This document shows positions 16,748 through 24,875 of a DNA stretch of 55,499 bases, in pieces; the stretch's first letter is position 1, and each line of letters starts with the position of its first letter. The notes below the pieces were generated by a model. The model saw nothing but the letters and a program-made list of their open reading frames with translations, was not told where the DNA came from and ran no database searches. Source of the DNA: an uncultured Eubacterium sp. (GTDB lineage Bacteria; Bacillota; Clostridia; Lachnospirales; Lachnospiraceae); the NCBI GenBank assembly GCA_910584065.1, contig CAJTZN010000023.1, positions 1 to 55,499 of the forward strand, read 5' to 3'. The translations under genes were made by a program, and so were the position numbers.

Positions 16748-16947
16748 TTAAATAATCCTTAAATTATTGAGAAAAATATCACGAAGGGTTACAGAAAATA
16801 TAAACGGATAATGATAATTGATTTTGATAGTTTCGGTCAAATGGGATGTACGAAAGTCTGTTTTCCGCCATTCGTCCCAGTTACGATTGAAAAGTCCCGA
16901 AAATGATCGTTGCAGGGTGGTGAAAAATGTGATATCGTCATAATCAT
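16748..16947 (-). other. Upstream region of the ABC cassette; possible gene fragment
   Basis: On the minus strand an open frame reads DITFFTTLQRSFSGLF and NRNWDEWRKTDF. It has no start codon or ribosome site and is cut at the Rpn duplication boundary (16948). It may be a truncated gene or chance; I could not identify it. Confidence 0.3.
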
Positions 16948-17021
16948 AGAAGAGGAATCCGTGTCCGGAATCTCCAGGATTCCCGGGGGAAAGTGCCGAA
17001 GGGTGGGGAATCCGGCAGGAA

Positions 17022-17055
17022 AATGCTTGACATTTATAAATCAAATAGTATAATT
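17022..17055 (+). promoter_or_regulatory. Promoter of Rpn copy 1
   Basis: TTGACA, a 16-nt spacer, TATAAT in the leader shared by both copies, about 25-50 bases ahead of the ATG at 17075. Confidence 0.6.
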
Positions 17056-17074
17056 GAAATAGGGAGTGGGATAC

Positions 17075-18087
17075 ATGGGAAAGAAAAATGTCGTATGGAA
17101 CAGTTACATATCGAAAAACGAGCGGTTTGCGGACCTCGTAAACGGGGTGGTGTTCCTCGGAAAACAGGTCGTCCTTCCCGGGGCGCTCACCGCGCTGGAC
17201 AGTAAGCTGTGGCGGAGGGTGCGGGAGAAGGGCAGCTATGGTGAGTTTACCCGCGATATGGTGAAGGTATGGGAATACCAGTGCGCTGTACCGTTCATAT
17301 TTCGCTAAATGAACGGTACAGCACACTAGGAAAAAAGTACCTGTTCGGACTGGAACCGGAGGAATCGCCCCACTTCGCGCTGCCGGTCAAGTACATGAAC
17401 TACGAGTCGCTGGAATACGACAGGCAGTACCGCGGCATCCTGCAAGAGCATCGGAAGGGGCGCGATCTTCCGCCGGACCGGTACATTTCCGGTTTTTCGG
17501 AGACGGACCGGCTGATGCCAGTGGTCACGATCGGCATCTACCTCGGGGAGAAGCCGTGGAAGGGCTCCGCGGGGATAGGGGAAATGGCCGGGATGGGGGA
17601 GATTCCGCCGGAGATCCGAGGGCAGATGAGTGCATTTTGGAATGATTTCCACGTGAACCTGCTGGACATCCACGGGCTGGAGACACCAGACGTGTTCCAG
17701 ACGGACCTGCGGGAAGTTTTTGGTTTTCTGCAGAGACAGGGGAACAAGGAGGAACTGGTCCGGTATGTGGAGGGAAATGGGGTGTTTCGACATCTGGAGG
17801 AGGATGCTTTCGATGTGCTGGGCTGTTACGGAGGGAATGCGAAACTGGAACTATGTAAGGAGGATTACAGGACGAAGGGAGGAATGGATATGTGTACGGC
17901 ACTGAGGGAACTGGAGGAAGATGCGAGGGCAGAAGGAAGAGAGGAAGGACGCCAGGAAGGAAGCAGCCTGATGAATGAGCTGAACCGGAGGCTGGTCCGG
18001 GACGGGCGGACGGAGGATCTGTTCCGTTCGATCGAGGATGCGGAATACCAGAGACAGCTGCTGGTGGAATACGGGCTGGAAGGATAA
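17075..18087 (+). pseudogene. Rpn-family PD-(D/E)XK nuclease/putative transposase, copy 1, disrupted
   Basis: The same protein as copy 2 (18348-19301) for the first 65 or so residues, to VKVWEY. A net 47-bp palindromic insertion then shifts the frame and brings a stop at 17306-17308. The remainder is intact in another frame from 17330 to TAA 18085. An ATG at 17269 could in principle restart translation through the palindrome and give a 272-residue product lacking the N-terminus. The C-terminal segment has the repeat AEGREEGRQEG, typical of the charged tail of Rpn proteins. Confidence 0.8.
17281..17326. mobile_element. Palindromic insertion (REP/MITE-like) in Rpn copy 1
   Basis: GTGCGCTGTACCGTTCAT (17281-17298) and ATGAACGGTACAGCACAC (17309-17326) are inverted copies matching at 17 of 18 positions around a 10-nt spacer. 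The sequence is absent from copy 2, so it was gained after the duplication, or removed precisely from copy 2. There is no ORF of its own. Confidence 0.7.
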
Positions 18088-18220
18088 TAATGTAACGGTG
18101 TAAGATGGTTTACTATGAAGGGCCCAGCAAAGAAAGTAACGATTGCGGTTTTTGGCAAAGGGGGAAATTGGCTCATCCGTATTTCGTTTCATGGCGGATA
18201 AACTTACAAAAGCGAAAAAC
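18088..18220 (+). other. Spacer between the two Rpn copies
   Basis: About 130 bases, not shared with the flank of either copy. A short frame reads MKGPAKKVTIAVFGKGGN, faintly like the P-loop start of a ParA/CooC ATPase, but it ends after 28 residues. Treated as unannotated. Confidence 0.35.
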
Positions 18221-19300
18221 AGAAGAGGAATCCGTGTCCGGAATCTCCAGGATTCCCGGGGGAAAGTGCCGAAGGGTGGGGAATCCGGCAGGAAAATGCT
18301 TGACATTTATAAATCAAATAGTATAATTGAAATAGGGAGTGGGATACATGGGAAAGAAAAATGTCGTATGGAACAGTTACATATCGAAAAACGAGCGGTT
18401 TGCGGACCTCGTAAACGGGGTGGTGTTCCTCGGAAAACAGGTCGTCCTTCCCGGGGCGCTCACCGCGCTGGACAGTAAGCTGTGGCGGAGGGTGCGGGAA
18501 AAGGGCAGCTATGGTGAGTTTGCCCGCGATATGGTGAAGGTATGGGAATACCGGGGAAAAAAGTACCTGTTCGGACTGGAACCGGAGGAATCGCCCCACT
18601 TCGCGCTGCCGGTCAAGTACATGAACTACGAGTCGCTGGAATACGACAGGCAGTACCGCGGCATCCTGCAAGAGCATCGGAAGGGGCGCGATCTTCCGCC
18701 GGACCGGTACATTTCCGGTTTTTCGGAGACGGACCGGCTGATGCCAGTGGTCACGATCGGCATCTACCTCGGGGAGAAGCCGTGGAAGGGCTCCGCGGGG
18801 ATAGGGGAAATGGCCGGGATGGGGGAGATTCCGCCGGAGATCCGAGGGCAGATGAGTGCATTTTGGAATGATTTCCACGTGAACCTGCTGGACATCCACG
18901 GGCTGGAGACACCAGACGTGTTCCAGACGGACCTGCGGGAAGTTTTTGGTTTTCTGCAGAGACAGGGGAACAAGGAGGAACTGGTCCGGTATGTGGAGGG
19001 AAATGGGGTGTTTCGACATCTGGAGGAGGATGCTTTCGATGTGCTGGGCTGTTACGGAGGGAATGCGAAACTGGAACTATGTAAGGAGGATTACAGGACG
19101 AAGGGAGGAATGGATATGTGTACGGCACTGAGGGAGCTGGAGGAAGATGCGAGGGCAGAAGGAAGAGAGGAAGGAAGCAGCCTGATGAATGAACTGAACC
19201 GGAGGCTGGTCCGGGACGGGCGGACGGAGGATCTGTTCCATTCAATCGAGGATGCGGAATACCAGAGACAGCTGCTGGTGGAATACGGGATGGAAGGATA
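18221..19300 (+). repeat. Direct (tandem) duplication, copy 2
   Basis: Second copy of the unit at 16948-18086; nearly identical in DNA apart from the palindrome, the 12-bp length change and a few substitutions. Homology ends at the stop codon. Confidence 0.9.
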
Positions 19301-19301
19301 G
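18348..19301 (+). CDS. Rpn-family recombination-promoting nuclease/putative transposase
   Basis: 317 aa; start ATG 18348 lies behind ATAGGGAGTGGG with the promoter TTGACA-16-TATAAT upstream. The N-terminal part contains the PD-(D/E)XK nuclease fold of the Rpn/PDDEXK_2 family: FADLVNGVVFLGKQV, then YLFGLEPEES and LPVKYMNYESLEYDRQY (E..Q/K catalytic region), with VVTIGIYLGEKPW further on. The C-terminus is charged (EDARAEGREEG). Family proteins have DNase activity and promote RecA-independent recombination; copy-number changes like the one here are common for them. This is the intact member of the tandem pair. Confidence 0.8.
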   Translation: MGKKNVVWNSYISKNERFADLVNGVVFLGKQVVLPGALTALDSKLWRRVREKGSYGEFARDMVKVWEYRGKKYLFGLEPEESPHFALPVKYMNYESLEYDRQYRGILQEHRKGRDLPPDRYISGFSETDRLMPVVTIGIYLGEKPWKGSAGIGEMAGMGEIPPEIRGQMSAFWNDFHVNLLDIHGLETPDVFQTDLREVFGFLQRQGNKEELVRYVEGNGVFRHLEEDAFDVLGCYGGNAKLELCKEDYRTKGGMDMCTALRELEEDARAEGREEGSSLMNELNRRLVRDGRTEDLFHSIEDAEYQRQLLVEYGMEG

Positions 19302-19404
19302 TCACGATTCTAATCCACGAAAGGAGTAAGTCTTGGTTTTGCCGTTGGTGTAATACCGACAAATGCCAAGAGGCTATGGAAGGCACCAATAGAAAAAGAA
19401 AAAG

Positions 19405-19433
19405 CTTGATTTTTTTCTAAAATCATGTTAAAC
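19405..19433 (+). promoter_or_regulatory. Predicted promoter of tRNA-Gly
   Basis: TTGATT (19405-19410), a 17-nt spacer, TAAACT (19428-19433); 9 bases before the tRNA. Confidence 0.55.
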
Positions 19434-19442
19434 TACCATTAT

Positions 19443-19513
19443 GCAGATATAGTTCATTGGTAGAATGCTAGCTTCCCAAGCTGGAGAGGCGGGTTCGATT
19501 CCCGTTATCTGCT
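19443..19513 (+). tRNA. tRNA-Gly (CCC)
   Basis: Acceptor GCAGATA pairs with TATCTGC, discriminator T. The anticodon stem CTAGC/GCTGG (one T-G pair) holds the loop TTCCCAA, so the anticodon is CCC, reading GGG. The T arm is GCGGG-TTCGATT-CCCGT. CCA is not encoded. It stands alone, with a terminator directly after. Confidence 0.9.
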
Positions 19514-19520
19514 CGCATAA

Positions 19521-19553
19521 AAAAGAGATCGTCAGTGCATGGCGATCTCTTTT
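19521..19553. terminator. Bidirectional terminator between tRNA-Gly and the PHP gene
   Basis: AAAAGAGATCG (19521-19531) pairs with CGATCTCTTTT (19543-19553). There is a T-run on both strands. The right arm lies inside the last codons of the convergent PHP gene. Confidence 0.8.
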
Positions 19554-20290
19554 CCGTTTTTATCAAACCAAGCCACCCCGTTTGTCAGAATACGATCCTC
19601 ATCCGACCGGATCGCTTCGCAGTAATCCTGAATTGAACCAAGCCGCCGCTTAAAGGCCATCCCGCCGCCGAGCAGATGTTTGGTATGTATATCAGAACCG
19701 GCCGTCATCGGCAGATGGTGTTCCCTGCTGTACGCGATCGCCCGTTCGTCGAACGCCGGATCGTTATGGCTCGGGCTGCGGGGATTCGAGTGCGTCGCAT
19801 TGATGCCCTCCACGCCGTCTACATGATCCGGGAACAGGCGGATCTGCGGGATATATGGTTCTTCGCGGAATGGATGGGCGTGTATGACGATGCCGCCAGC
19901 TTCGTGGACCAGGGCGTACTGCTCTTCGACCGTGGCGTTTTCAATCTCGGGGTGAGAGATGAGCCAGTCCTTATCGACGCCGTAAATGAGAAATTCTGTC
20001 CCGCGGTAGCCGGCCTCGTAGCCGAAAAACACGTCAAGTCCGAGACGGCCGCCCCATCGCCTGGCTTCTTCAAACGCTTGCCAGTACTGTTCAATCCACT
20101 GGTCCCAGGGCAGCGCGCGGTCGATGCAGGTGTTTCCGTGCCAGTTGTGGTTGGTGACGATGATCCCGGTATACCCGGCATTTTTGCATGCTTTTGTCAT
20201 TTCCTCTCCCGTGGAAACGGCGCAGGAACTCGCTTCGCTCGTGTGGAGATGCGTTTCATATAAAAATGGGTATTCGTCTAAAAGTTCCAT
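19532..20290 (-). CDS. PHP-domain phosphoesterase
   Basis: 252 aa. The N-terminal PHP motif YETHLHTSEASSCA (metal-binding His-x-His) is followed by GIIVTNHNW, a conserved Glu region (FFGYEAGYRG), IVIHAHPFRE and the C-terminal AGSDIHTKHLLGGG, so the metal ligands of the polymerase/histidinol-phosphatase fold are present. Start ATG 20290 follows GGAGATTTTC. The protein is a stand-alone PHP enzyme of unknown substrate, probably a phosphodiesterase or phosphatase acting on nucleotides or sugar phosphates. It is 40 bases downstream of ispE on the same strand. Confidence 0.85.
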   Translation of the reverse strand: MELLDEYPFLYETHLHTSEASSCAVSTGEEMTKACKNAGYTGIIVTNHNWHGNTCIDRALPWDQWIEQYWQAFEEARRWGGRLGLDVFFGYEAGYRGTEFLIYGVDKDWLISHPEIENATVEEQYALVHEAGGIVIHAHPFREEPYIPQIRLFPDHVDGVEGINATHSNPRSPSHNDPAFDERAIAYSREHHLPMTAGSDIHTKHLLGGGMAFKRRLGSIQDYCEAIRSDEDRILTNGVAWFDKNGKEIAMH

Positions 20291-20330
20291 GAAAATCTCC
20301 TTTTCTCCTGAAATATAAAATTGATGAAGA

Positions 20331-21194
20331 TCATCGATAAAAGTCTGTCACAAAGACAAAACAGCGGTACGGAAGAGCACGGCATACCTCTTTGGCGGCT
20401 TTTGCCCTGTCGGCATCATCAAAAATACCGAAAACAGTGGGGCCGCTTCCACTCATCAGTGAGCCGAGCGCGCCGTTTTCCAGCATGGTTTGTTTGATGA
20501 CCTCGATTTCCGGGTGCGCGGGTATCGTTACGGTTTCCAACAGGTTTCCCATGTTTTCACACAGACGGTGCAGATCGTTTTTGCGGATGCAGTCGATCAT
20601 CGTATCAATGTCCGGATGAACGGTGTGTTCGTCCAGTTTCAGGTTGGAATAAACAAATTTGGTGGAGATGTGGGAAACAGGTTTCGCGATCAGGACATAA
20701 CAGTCCGGCGCGTTCGGAAGCGGCGTGAGGAGTTCCCCGATCCCCTCGGACAGCGCGGTGCCCTTCATGATACAATAAGGAATGTCCGCGCCCAGCTGGA
20801 CGCCGCGTTTCATCAGTTTTTTTGCCGAAAGCCGCAGATCAAACAGCCGGTTCATGGCCAGCATACACGAGGCGGCGTCGGTGCTCCCGCCGGCCATACC
20901 GGCGGCCACGGGAATCCTTTTTTCCAAACGGATGTCCAGTCCGTCCGTGATCTCGAATTCATCCATCAGGAGTTTGGCGCTTTTGTATACGAGATTGTCC
21001 TCGTTGACGGGAAGAAAACTCAGGTTTGTCGTGAGATGGATTCCAGGCGTTTTTGATCTTGTCAGGGTCAGACGATCAAACAGGCGGATGCTCTGCATGA
21101 TCATTTTTACTTCGTGATAGCCGTCTTCTCTTTTTCTTATGACATCCAGGCCAAGGTTGATCTTAGCCGGGGCATTGATCCATGTGGAGTCCAT
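20331..21194 (-). CDS. ispE: 4-diphosphocytidyl-2-C-methyl-D-erythritol kinase
   Basis: 287 aa GHMP-kinase family enzyme that phosphorylates the 2-hydroxyl of CDP-methylerythritol in the MEP route to isoprenoids. Diagnostic segments: NAPAKINLGLDVIRKREDGYHEV at the N-terminus (shown here as PAKINLGLDV, then DGYHEV), the ATP-binding glycine loop PVAAGMAGGSTDAA, and LMSGSGPTVFGIF near the C-terminus. ATG 21194 is preferred over a GTG nine bases upstream because AAAGGA is at the proper distance. Followed by the PHP gene. It lies divergent from spoIIR. Confidence 0.95.
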   Translation of the reverse strand: MDSTWINAPAKINLGLDVIRKREDGYHEVKMIMQSIRLFDRLTLTRSKTPGIHLTTNLSFLPVNEDNLVYKSAKLLMDEFEITDGLDIRLEKRIPVAAGMAGGSTDAASCMLAMNRLFDLRLSAKKLMKRGVQLGADIPYCIMKGTALSEGIGELLTPLPNAPDCYVLIAKPVSHISTKFVYSNLKLDEHTVHPDIDTMIDCIRKNDLHRLCENMGNLLETVTIPAHPEIEVIKQTMLENGALGSLMSGSGPTVFGIFDDADRAKAAKEVCRALPYRCFVFVTDFYR

Positions 21195-21300
21195 AGGCAG
21201 CACATCCTTTCATATTAGAATTTATTATAACATTTGTTCGTTGAATAAAAAAGATTTATTTGGAAAAAATGTTGATAAAGATTTTTAAATGGAGGCAACG

Positions 21301-21933
21301 ATGAAAGAGAGATTAAAGAAAGCAGGATTTGTGACAGCGGTGTTGTTCGTGTGCGGACTGATGTATTTTTACGGGAAAGCGATGGACGAGCAGAAAACGC
21401 AGCGGGAGATTGCCAAAGAGGTCATCCGGCTCCATGTGGTGGCGAACAGCGACAGCGGGGAAGACCAGAAACTGAAACTGGAAGTAAAAGAAGAGATCCT
21501 CTCCCTTCTGCGGGAGCAGATGAGGGACGATGAGACCGTTACGGCCGCGCAGCAGACGATACGGGATCACCTGAATGAGATTGAGGAGGCAGCAGGGCGT
21601 TACATACGGGATATGGGCTATGATTATCCGGTAACGGCGGAGCTTGGCACTTGTTATTTTCCAGTAAAGGAGTATGGAGACCTGACATTTCCGGCGGGGG
21701 AATATAAGGCGTTGAAAGTAAATATTGGAAGATCGGAGGGGAAAAACTGGTGGTGTGTTATGTATCCGACGCTCTGTTTTGTGGACAGCACGTACCAGAT
21801 TGTACCGGAAGAATCCAAAGAAAAGCTGAAGGAGAACCTGACGGAAGACGAGTATGAATCCCTGTTGTCGGGCGGGGAGGATGTGGAGTATGGATTTAAG
21901 ATCCTGGATGTCCTGTCGGGCATTTTCAACTAG
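21301..21933 (+). CDS. spoIIR: Stage II sporulation protein R
   Basis: 210 aa, with one N-terminal TM/signal anchor (VTAVLFVCGLMYFYGKAM) and the conserved body EVIRLHVVANSDSGEDQKLK, ELGTCYFPVKEYGDLTFPAG and WWCVMYPTLCFVD. SpoIIR is made in the forespore under sigma-F and secreted to trigger SpoIIGA to cleave pro-sigma-E in the mother cell. ATG 21301 follows GGAGGCAACG, so the in-frame ATG at 21289 is not used. Its presence argues the organism can sporulate. I did not identify a clear sigma-F promoter. Confidence 0.95.
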   Translation: MKERLKKAGFVTAVLFVCGLMYFYGKAMDEQKTQREIAKEVIRLHVVANSDSGEDQKLKLEVKEEILSLLREQMRDDETVTAAQQTIRDHLNEIEEAAGRYIRDMGYDYPVTAELGTCYFPVKEYGDLTFPAGEYKALKVNIGRSEGKNWWCVMYPTLCFVDSTYQIVPEESKEKLKENLTEDEYESLLSGGEDVEYGFKILDVLSGIFN

Positions 21934-21939
21934 TCCGGC

Positions 21940-21966
21940 TAAAGGTTTCGCTGTTTTGGCCGAAAT
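21940..21966 (+). promoter_or_regulatory. Sigma-28 (SigD/FliA) promoter
   Basis: TAAA (21940-21943), exactly 15 bases, then GCCGAAAT (21959-21966), matching the motility sigma consensus TAAA-N15-GCCGATAA at all but one or two positions. It sits between spoIIR and the next gene, and probably drives that gene, flagellin and fliS. Confidence 0.8.
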
Positions 21967-22004
21967 ATATAGTAGCGAAACTTTAGAGAGTGAGTGTGAA
22001 ATCT

Positions 22005-24875
22005 ATGATCATCCATGCAAATAATAAGATTTCCATTGACTTTAATGACAGCGACCGGGTAAAAGGGCCGGGCGTGTCAGTACAGAATGCCACGGACGGC
22101 AGTATTCCCCATGTCGGGATAGAGTTTACAAGGGATTGTGCGGTACAAAAGGATATGGAAAACAGTATCGTTTATACCGATGCGAGTGAAAATAAGAAGC
22201 GTATTGTAGAGGAAGTAGCGGAAAATTTGCCGGCCGAAGAGTTCGATCCGGCTGATTTTATCAGTAAAAGTATGACCGGTAAAGATGCCAAAGCGGTGGA
22301 AGACGAGGGGTCGATACTGGAAGAATATGTGGCGGGGTCGTTAGAGCGCGCCATCGAGAGAGTCAAGGGCCAACGGCAGGAGCAGGAAGAGGCCATAGGA
22401 CGCCAGGTGGAGAAGCAGGAAGAGGCGCAGGAGTTTTTCGGAGAGATGGAAGAGCGCATTCAGGAAGCCGTCCAGATGGCGGCGAACCTTCCAGGCATTT
22501 CCGAGGCGGCGGCTAAATATTTTCTTGACAATCACCTTCCATTCAGTCCGCAGAACATAAAAAATTGCGGTTCCGTGATGGAACCTGCTACATATAACCA
22601 AGACAGGGTTGCGTTTGAGGAAATGAAGCCGCAGATTGAAGCGGCTGTTATAAACAGCGGCTTAGAGGCGGGAGAAGAAAATCTGGAGGCGGCAAAGTGG
22701 CTGTATGAGCACGATGTGCCGGTGACAGGTGAAAATATACGCGCGTATGAAACTCTTCGGGAACTGGAAGGGGTTTCTTCTGATGTTCTGGCGGAGCGGA
22801 TCGAGGATGCGGTGATGGACGGGATCACGCCGGAAGGTGCAGATCTGACCGTGCCTTCGCGGAGGGAAGTTTCGGAGCGTCTTTCCCGTCTGTGTGAGAC
22901 GGATGATGATACGCTGCGGACGGTATACTGGACGGAAGCCGATTTGATCAGGGCGAAGAGACAGTTAGAAGAGATCAGGCTGACGATGACGATTGACGCA
23001 GCGCGGACGATGGAGAGCAAGGGGATTCATCTCGAGGTCGGAAACCTGATGGAGATTGTTGAGGAACTAAAGGCGATGGAACAGGCAGCAGCGCAGGAGA
23101 TGCTGACTGCGGCCGGAGTTCCGGCAGATGAGGAAAATATAGAGATTGCGGTTACGGCGCTGCAGGCGGGGCGGGATATTCTGCGGGCACCGGTTTCAGT
23201 TTTGGGTGAGACGATCGCCGCGGCAGACGAGGACACGATCGTGGATCTGGCAGCTGCCGGAAATGATGCCCGAAGCCGGCTGGCGGCGGCAGAGTCGTAC
23301 GAGGCGGTGGGAACCGAAGTGCGACGTGATCTGGGCGACTCGATACAGAAAGCATTTTCGCATGTCGGGAGCCTTTTGAAAGAAATGGGACTTCCCGCGA
23401 CGGCGGCAAATGAGCGTGCGGTCCGAATTCTTGCATATAACCGGATGCCGGTCACCGAAGAAAATATCCGTTCCATGAAGGAATATGACGATAAGGTGAC
23501 GTCAATCGCGAAAGGCCTGAAGCCGGAAGTGGTAACAGAACTGATCCGCAGGCGGGAAAACCCGTTGGAGATGGATTTAAACGAACTGGATGAAAAGATT
23601 TCGGAAATCCGGGCCGAACTTTCTTCGGAGGATATTTCATTCCGCAAATATTTATGGAAGCTGGATCACAGCAGAGCCGTTACGCCGGAAGAGAGAAAGA
23701 GCATGATCGGGATTTACCGTCTGCTCGATAAGGTTGAAAAGAGTGACGGCGCGGTGATCGGGCAGGTGATCAAGGACGGACGGGAACTGTCATTTTCGTC
23801 CCTGTTGTCTGCTGTGCGCTCGCGGAAGGCGCAGGGGATCGACCAGTCGGTTGATGACGATTTCGGCGGACTCGAGCAGGTGGTGAAGAGCGGGGAGAGC
23901 ATCAGCGAGCAGATTGGAGCGGCCTTTGCGAGCCATGTTGCTGCAAACCTGCAGAAGGAACTTTCGCCTGCCGTACTAAAAAAGAAAAAAGATACTTTTA
24001 TGGAAGAGCCGCTTGAAGTGATTTTAGATGAGTGTTTAAGCGAGACGGAGGCGTTACGGGAAGAGGCCGGCTATTACGAGCAGGCTGCTTCGGAAGTGCG
24101 GGAAATGGCGGCGGAGAGTGACGCGCAGGTCCTGGAATTTTTGAAACAACTCGAGATTCCGGACAGTATCATCAATATACACTGGATGAAGTCGTATTTG
24201 GAACGGGGCGGAAGATCATTCCTCAAACTCTATTCGAAAGAAGAGAGCGAAAAGATTGTGGACGCGCTGGATGATCCTGGGAAACTGCAGGAAGTGTATG
24301 AAGAGATTGACGGAGCCCACGAGGAACAGCTCGCAGAGAGGAAGGCGGAGCCGGATGTCAGTTATGAGGATGTGAAAGAGATTGCCCGCATGGCGAGCGG
24401 CGTTTCCTTCTACCGGCAGATGCGCAGTTTCCAGAAATATGAGGTGCCGATCTACACCGAACAGGGCATGACGGCGTGCAGCATTACGGTGAAGCAGGGC
24501 CGGGGATCCGAAAAAGGAACGGTGGAGATCACGATGGATCTGCCGGGGAAAAAGGATCCGGCGGGGAGTACGCAGGCGACGCCAATACAGGCGACGCCAA
24601 TTCAGGCGACTTTCAAGGTCGCTGGTAACCGCGTATCCGGTTTTGTGACGAGTGAGGATGAAGAAGCACTCCGGGTGTGCGGGGACATGTTTACTCAATT
24701 TGAAAAGGATTTGGAAATGAATGGTTTCACGATGGAGCGTGGGGATTTTGCGAATGGCAGAAGAAATTCATTTCATTCAGGAAATAGATTTGATGAAACG
24801 GCTGCGAATGACAGACTTTATCTCGTGGCGAAACTATTTATTCAAAATGTGCAGAGAAAGGACGAACAACAATGA
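22005..24875 (+). CDS. Large protein with FliK-like C-terminus and internal N-I repeats, flagellar
   Basis: About 956 aa (GTG starts at 21990 and 21996 are also possible; no strong ribosome site decides). There is no signal peptide or TM, it is Glu/Ala-rich and largely helical. A degenerate repeat occurs at about residues 174, 232, 371, 473 and 717 (numbering from 21990): a helix followed by P-x3-(E/Q)-N-I, e.g. WLYEHDVPVTGENIRAYETL and ILAYNRMPVTEENIRSMKEY. The last 120 or so residues (VEITMDLPGKK, QATFKVAGNRVSGFV, ALRVCGDMFTQFEKDLEMNGF) resemble the C-terminal domain of the hook-length control protein FliK. It has the sigma-28 promoter and overlaps flagellin by ATGA. Probably a flagellar export/length-control type protein; the exact role is inference. 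Confidence 0.65.
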   Translation: MIIHANNKISIDFNDSDRVKGPGVSVQNATDGSIPHVGIEFTRDCAVQKDMENSIVYTDASENKKRIVEEVAENLPAEEFDPADFISKSMTGKDAKAVEDEGSILEEYVAGSLERAIERVKGQRQEQEEAIGRQVEKQEEAQEFFGEMEERIQEAVQMAANLPGISEAAAKYFLDNHLPFSPQNIKNCGSVMEPATYNQDRVAFEEMKPQIEAAVINSGLEAGEENLEAAKWLYEHDVPVTGENIRAYETLRELEGVSSDVLAERIEDAVMDGITPEGADLTVPSRREVSERLSRLCETDDDTLRTVYWTEADLIRAKRQLEEIRLTMTIDAARTMESKGIHLEVGNLMEIVEELKAMEQAAAQEMLTAAGVPADEENIEIAVTALQAGRDILRAPVSVLGETIAAADEDTIVDLAAAGNDARSRLAAAESYEAVGTEVRRDLGDSIQKAFSHVGSLLKEMGLPATAANERAVRILAYNRMPVTEENIRSMKEYDDKVTSIAKGLKPEVVTELIRRRENPLEMDLNELDEKISEIRAELSSEDISFRKYLWKLDHSRAVTPEERKSMIGIYRLLDKVEKSDGAVIGQVIKDGRELSFSSLLSAVRSRKAQGIDQSVDDDFGGLEQVVKSGESISEQIGAAFASHVAANLQKELSPAVLKKKKDTFMEEPLEVILDECLSETEALREEAGYYEQAASEVREMAAESDAQVLEFLKQLEIPDSIINIHWMKSYLERGGRSFLKLYSKEESEKIVDALDDPGKLQEVYEEIDGAHEEQLAERKAEPDVSYEDVKEIARMASGVSFYRQMRSFQKYEVPIYTEQGMTACSITVKQGRGSEKGTVEITMDLPGKKDPAGSTQATPIQATPIQATFKVAGNRVSGFVTSEDEEALRVCGDMFTQFEKDLEMNGFTMERGDFANGRRNSFHSGNRFDETAANDRLYLVAKLFIQNVQRKDEQQ

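Larger units (their letters stand above)
16948..18086 (+). repeat. Direct (tandem) duplication, copy 1
   Basis: The segment starting AGAAGAGGAATCCGTGTCCG is repeated at 18221 with offset 1273. It carries the promoter, leader and the whole Rpn gene. Copy 1 differs mainly by a net 47-bp insertion at about 17280-17328 and by 12 extra bases (CGCCAGGAAGGA) near the 3' end. Confidence 0.9.

Noticed and set aside
17326..17793. Long minus-strand open frames across both Rpn copies and other GC-rich genes
   Set aside because: They are opposite-frame shadows of the coding strand, Pro/His/Arg-rich, without ribosome sites.
18114..18200. P-loop-like peptide MKGPAKKVTIAVFGKGGN
   Set aside because: Only 28 codons, no GK[ST] continuation and no ribosome site; listed as spacer only.
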